NCBI GenBank assembly: GCA_003254925.1
Contig: QANZ01026932.1
Coordinates: 236,430 to 300,429 of the forward strand
Direction: 5' to 3'
From: Chamaecrista fasciculata
Taxonomy: Eukaryota; Streptophyta; Magnoliopsida; Fabales; Fabaceae
DNA length: 64,000 bases
The position numbers and the translations under genes are program-made. Of this stretch, positions 60,601 to 64,000 are shown piece after piece (position 1 is the stretch's first letter; each line of letters starts with the position of its first letter). The notes beneath the pieces were generated by a model. It was not told where the DNA came from, did no database searches, and saw nothing but the letters and a program-made list of their open reading frames with translations.

Positions 60601-61982
60601 TCAGCCTGAAATAATTAATCGCGATAATGCTTCATTTCATATTCTATATCTTTAGGGCACATGGTAGATGGCAAATGACTTATACCAATCAGGTAATAAG
60701 TAATGAGGAAAACATAGAAGACAGTTGATACATTGCAAAGAATATATATACATATATATATATATATATATTCCTTCTTATGCAAATAGACTTAAAGTTG
60801 TAACAGAAAGATATAAAATCAAAACCAAAGTGGATGCCTAACTTGCCTTTTGCAATCCCTCATCTTCCCTGTGAGTTCTTCCAGTTGCTTACTTTGTCTG
60901 TTGGAATCTTTAATCTTATCCAGCTTCTGGAAGCCATTACTGCATGCAAAAGGGTGAAAACATTAAAAGTTTATCAATGAATTAACATAATAAAGATCTT
61001 TACATTCAAGCATGTATCAGCAAAATAGTTGTTAAAAATCACAAAGCGAATAAACTATAGAACCTGTGACTACTCCACAAAAATTGTTACATTTTACTTC
61101 AGCATGATCATTATGCAGAATCATAGCAAGCAATGCCATTGGTACACTTTCAAATTTTACTGAGACAGTTAAAAACTGATGGTCAGAAGTTATTTTACCG
61201 AGAGAATCATAGTAAAGTTTTTAATTATATCATTACACAACCAAGTAACCAAATGTTGGTCTGAAGTTATTTACACTTCAAAATTGATTTCCTTCAACAA
61301 TATCTCCCGCCTCCACTATCTGTCTAGTGGCATCTAGAGGATGCCATCATCTAGTACAACTACTATAGTTCTTGCTACTTGCCACAAGTTCACAACCACA
61401 TTCAATTCAGCAAGTATCAACATTGGTTTCCACAGAGCATAATGAGCTACCTCCGTTTATAATTAATGAGTATCAATATAACTGTGTGGCTTTAGAAACA
61501 TAAAGCACCTAAAATTTTAAATCACAGTGCCACACTAAGCCGGAGCCCAGAAGTTACTCTAGGAATAACAAGGAGGCACTTTTCTACTCATCAGTGTAGC
61601 ACCCACCACGCATATTGACCAGAAATGAAGCATTTTCCAGGTAATTTAACAGTTAAGTCCCCCAGTATCAGAAATCACAGCATCGCGACTTTCATTAACG
61701 AGATAATAAAATGATCAATGGCCCCTACATGCTACAAATATTTTCTTTCCAGATTAGCAATCATGGCAGGGGATTCCATCTTGCGTTAAAAATAAAATCA
61801 AGCGGGGAACCCTCGAATCAAAAGAAACCAACAATGTGACGGAAATATTGAAACAGTCGAGGTAATCGAATCTGAGAAATACGAATCATTAATAGGTATA
61901 CGTACGCGAGAGCTCGAAAGTTATCCCGAATTTCACCGTGGATCTGCTCCAACTGAGGACTCATCTGCAAGTTGGAAGCCAT
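57602..61982 (-). CDS. NPSN13: Novel plant SNARE (NPSN11-13 family)
   Basis: Ten exons (61982-61906, 60939-60847, 60605-60512, 60039-60002, 59757-59660, 58954-58875, 58803-58747, 58632-58540, 58447-58373, 57703-57602) give 268 residues. This is the family's usual length; I recall Arabidopsis NPSN13 at about 269. NPSN proteins are Qb-SNAREs of the plasma membrane and cell plate that join syntaxin complexes (e.g. KNOLLE/SYP71) in vesicle fusion and cytokinesis. Seen: an N-terminal helical region (residues 1-100, LEQIHGEIRDNFRALANGFQ), a SNARE heptad region about 135-225 (MDETDQAIERSKQ ... GRIVNDLDSIQFSIKKASQL), one C-terminal anchor helix about 211-231 (CIMLFLFLIVCGVVAIIVV) and a 33-residue tail after it. 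Intron 2 uses a GC donor (AAAAG|GCAAGT), required by the reading frame. Intron 9 holds a foldback repeat. Confidence 0.96.
57790..58215. mobile_element. Foldback MITE-like repeat in NPSN intron 9
   Basis: The left arm (GTAAATTGCGTTGACTCCCT) and the inverted right arm (TAAATAATACTAACTTCCCT) are recognisably mirrored. A second inner pair shares TTTCTACACA and ATTTATTTCTTATCAATGA-like sequence. Strongly decayed; no target duplication was found. Confidence 0.55.
60745..60772. repeat. TA microsatellite in NPSN intron 2
   Basis: A (TA)n tract with one C, in the same intron that uses the GC donor. Confidence 0.85.
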
Positions 61983-64000
61983 TGTTGCCGGAGATTAAGT
62001 CTATCCTCAAAATCCCGGCAAAAACCGAATCCAATAGAAACCCTAACTCGTCGATTGCAGGGAAAATTCAACAGAATGCATAGCTCTTCCCAGAGGGAAT
62101 CAATAGAGAATGTACCTAATTTCTTTAAAAAATGAAATTTAGGGAAGAAAATGGCGTGGAAAGAAGGGAAATGAGAACAGAGAAGTTGAGAGAGAGAGAG
62201 AGGAGAAGGAGAGAGAGAGAGTCGCTGTCTGGTAAGAAATAATTATTTTGTGTTCTGATTTTGTTTTCACGTTTCTTTATGAATAAGTTTGTTTCTTATG
62301 GACACAAATCCTTAATTCTGTTCATAAGTTGTAAGTTGTAACCCTAATTAATATTACAGGAAATGATTAATAATTTTGCTGCATAGGATAGGGCAACACA
62401 ACACAATTGACAAAGACGTCGCGCGAAATGCCAGTTCATCATAATATAACAATGCGCCAAAGGCTTATCGCGATAACTATATTCTTCTCGCGGAATTTTG
62501 GTTATTTTATTGTGTTCGGAAATTTATAATTAAAAATTAATCTAAGTGACAACTGATTTAATAATTAGTATAGTTTAAATAATTTATTTATAAATATAAC
62601 TATTTATATTAATCTTTTATTAAATTGTTTTATCATAATTAAATACGTAATACCGATAAAATTCACACGAGTCGAAATAAACTTCATGAGACAAAAATAA
62701 ATGTCATAGTTAACATTAACTAGGAGCTCTATCCCTCACTTAATCTTTGCAAATTTTTACCCAATTTCGTCTTCATCATTTTCAATTTTTTTAGCGAGGG
62801 ATTGTAATATTACGATTTCTCAATAATTTTCATCTTTTGTTTTAATTTTTTAATTGAATAAGTTAGATCTTATGTCCTTCGATAGTTTTGTCTAAATTTA
62901 ATCTTTTTTTTAAAAGATTTTATTCCAGTACTAGATTAATTTAAATCTAAGCATCTATGTCGAAAAACATTCGATGTTTTGAGAAATTGAAAGAGGAGTC
63001 TATGATATCTACATTTAGGATGAACACTTCTTGTCTGATATACAGAAAATTTATTAGTAAACAATTTGTTGGGCAACACCAAAATGGTGATGATTTTTAA
63101 TCTACAAATAGAATTCGTTGTGCTTTTATTTATTTTTGCAGTTCAACAATGTTTGCATATTATTCTTTTTCAATATCATTAGATTAAAATTATTTAACCG
63201 ATTATAAGTGTTGTTTAATTTTTTCAAATATAATTTCACTTGATCCTTTTTTTTAAAAAAATTAAACTAGCCTACCAATTGAATTTGCGTAAAGTTTATT
63301 GAAATTACCTTTATGGTCATGTGTGCAGCAGCGAGAAAATGAAGAGAAACAAACTGAGATATTGACGAGTTGGATGGATGGTGCGGCTCATGATAGCATT
63401 GGTAACGGCTAAGAGGCAACGAATATGTATATTCATATTTTATTCAATCTTAATATGATTTAAGGATTTATTAATGAAGGGTATAAATGTATCCTAACTT
63501 TTGAGAATTGAAGATGGAAAACAGAATGGAGAGAGATTGGAGTTTATAAGGGTTTTAATTCTTAATTATTCAATTATATTTTGATATGATTAAAAAAATA
63601 TTTAATATTTATTTAAAATATAAATATAAATATTATAATAATTGAATAATTACAATTTTAAAAATTAAATACCTAACTCCTTGTAAAAAAATATTGAAAA
63701 GATAGTTCATTAAGGATGAGACAAAAAGAAAAATAAATTAAAATAAAATTGATTTAAATAGAAATCAATTTGGTAACGTTTGAATTTAATATATTATAAA
63801 TACAGTTATTCTTATTAAAAAAATCATTATACTTAATTGCATAACGTTAGTTCGGGACCGAACATTTATTTTTTGTTAGTTTTCATTTGATTATGAAAAT
63901 TTGAGGTATTTAGCAAAAAGAAAGCAGAATTTTGAGGTGGAATGGGCTGTTTGTCGGGTCCACTATCACTCACTTTTCTAACGTCTAATTGTTTCTTCAG
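61983..64000. other. NPSN promoter region and AT-rich flank
   Basis: The NPSN 5' UTR and promoter should lie in the first few hundred bases; a GAGAGA tract at 62188-62222 on the plus strand (CT-rich in the transcript) is typical of plant leaders. From about 62500 to the window end the DNA is very AT-rich and no feature was recognised. Confidence 0.5.

Noticed and set aside
1-64000. CRISPR arrays, operons, phage or bacterial elements, rRNA or tRNA genes
   Set aside because: The DNA is plant nuclear. No regular spacer-repeat arrays were seen and no RNA gene could be supported by eye; a tRNA scan was not possible.

Overview
The window is nuclear DNA from a flowering plant, most likely a eudicot (rosid-like). 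Its genes are split by short AT-rich introns, intergenic DNA is very AT-rich, and every recognisable protein has a plant-specific form. The species cannot be named from the sequence. There is one 946-base assembly gap (13528-14473) and a few single Ns.

Ten protein genes were reconstructed exon by exon from splice sites, reading phase and family resemblance: (1) the 3' end of a KIN-12 phragmoplast kinesin (+, 65-3693); (2) a CAMTA-type calmodulin-binding transcription activator (-, 5254-11748); (3) the SRP19 subunit of the signal recognition particle (-, 16181-17312); (4) a two-MATH-domain TRAF-like protein (+, 19536-21594); (5) an ATG8 of the h/i type with a naturally exposed C-terminal glycine (-, 21803-23730); (6) S-adenosylmethionine synthase (+, 28130-29311, with an intron in its 5' UTR); (7) a PTI1-like cytoplasmic kinase carrying a one-base deletion and a lost catalytic aspartate (+, 33945-36874); (8) a membrane-anchored receptor-like kinase of the GPK1 type (-, 37848-40662); (9) a probable sugar-phosphate/phosphate translocator (+, 52351-56610); (10) a novel plant SNARE of the NPSN11-13 family (-, 57602-61982).

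The genes do not form one pathway. Seven of them (kinesin, MATH, SAM synthase, PTI1-like, GPK1-like, translocator, NPSN) match, in the same order, the Arabidopsis block I recall as At3g17360-At3g17440. SRP19, the PTI1-like kinase, the translocator and NPSN also match the sister block At1g48160-At1g48240. This looks like an ancestral gene order kept here without the losses that split it in Arabidopsis. CAMTA and ATG8 are extra members whose place in that order I could not confirm.

Between and inside the genes lie many small foldback (MITE-like) transposons. Four have clear 9-10 base target duplications typical of Mutator-like transposition, and three of those sit inside introns (kinesin, SRP19, ATG8). 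The fourth is a GC-rich palindrome with three G-boxes upstream of the receptor-like kinase. Other features are a 2.3-copy tandem array of about 540 bases containing a strong hairpin, a telomere-like AAACCCT-rich stretch, a LINE RNase-H remnant, and a TGAGTCA tandem repeat. Two introns, in the translocator and NPSN genes, clearly use GC instead of GT as donor. I found no obvious undescribed multi-gene system. The most noteworthy signals are the conserved gene order, the decayed kinase, the GC-AG introns and the G-box MITE.
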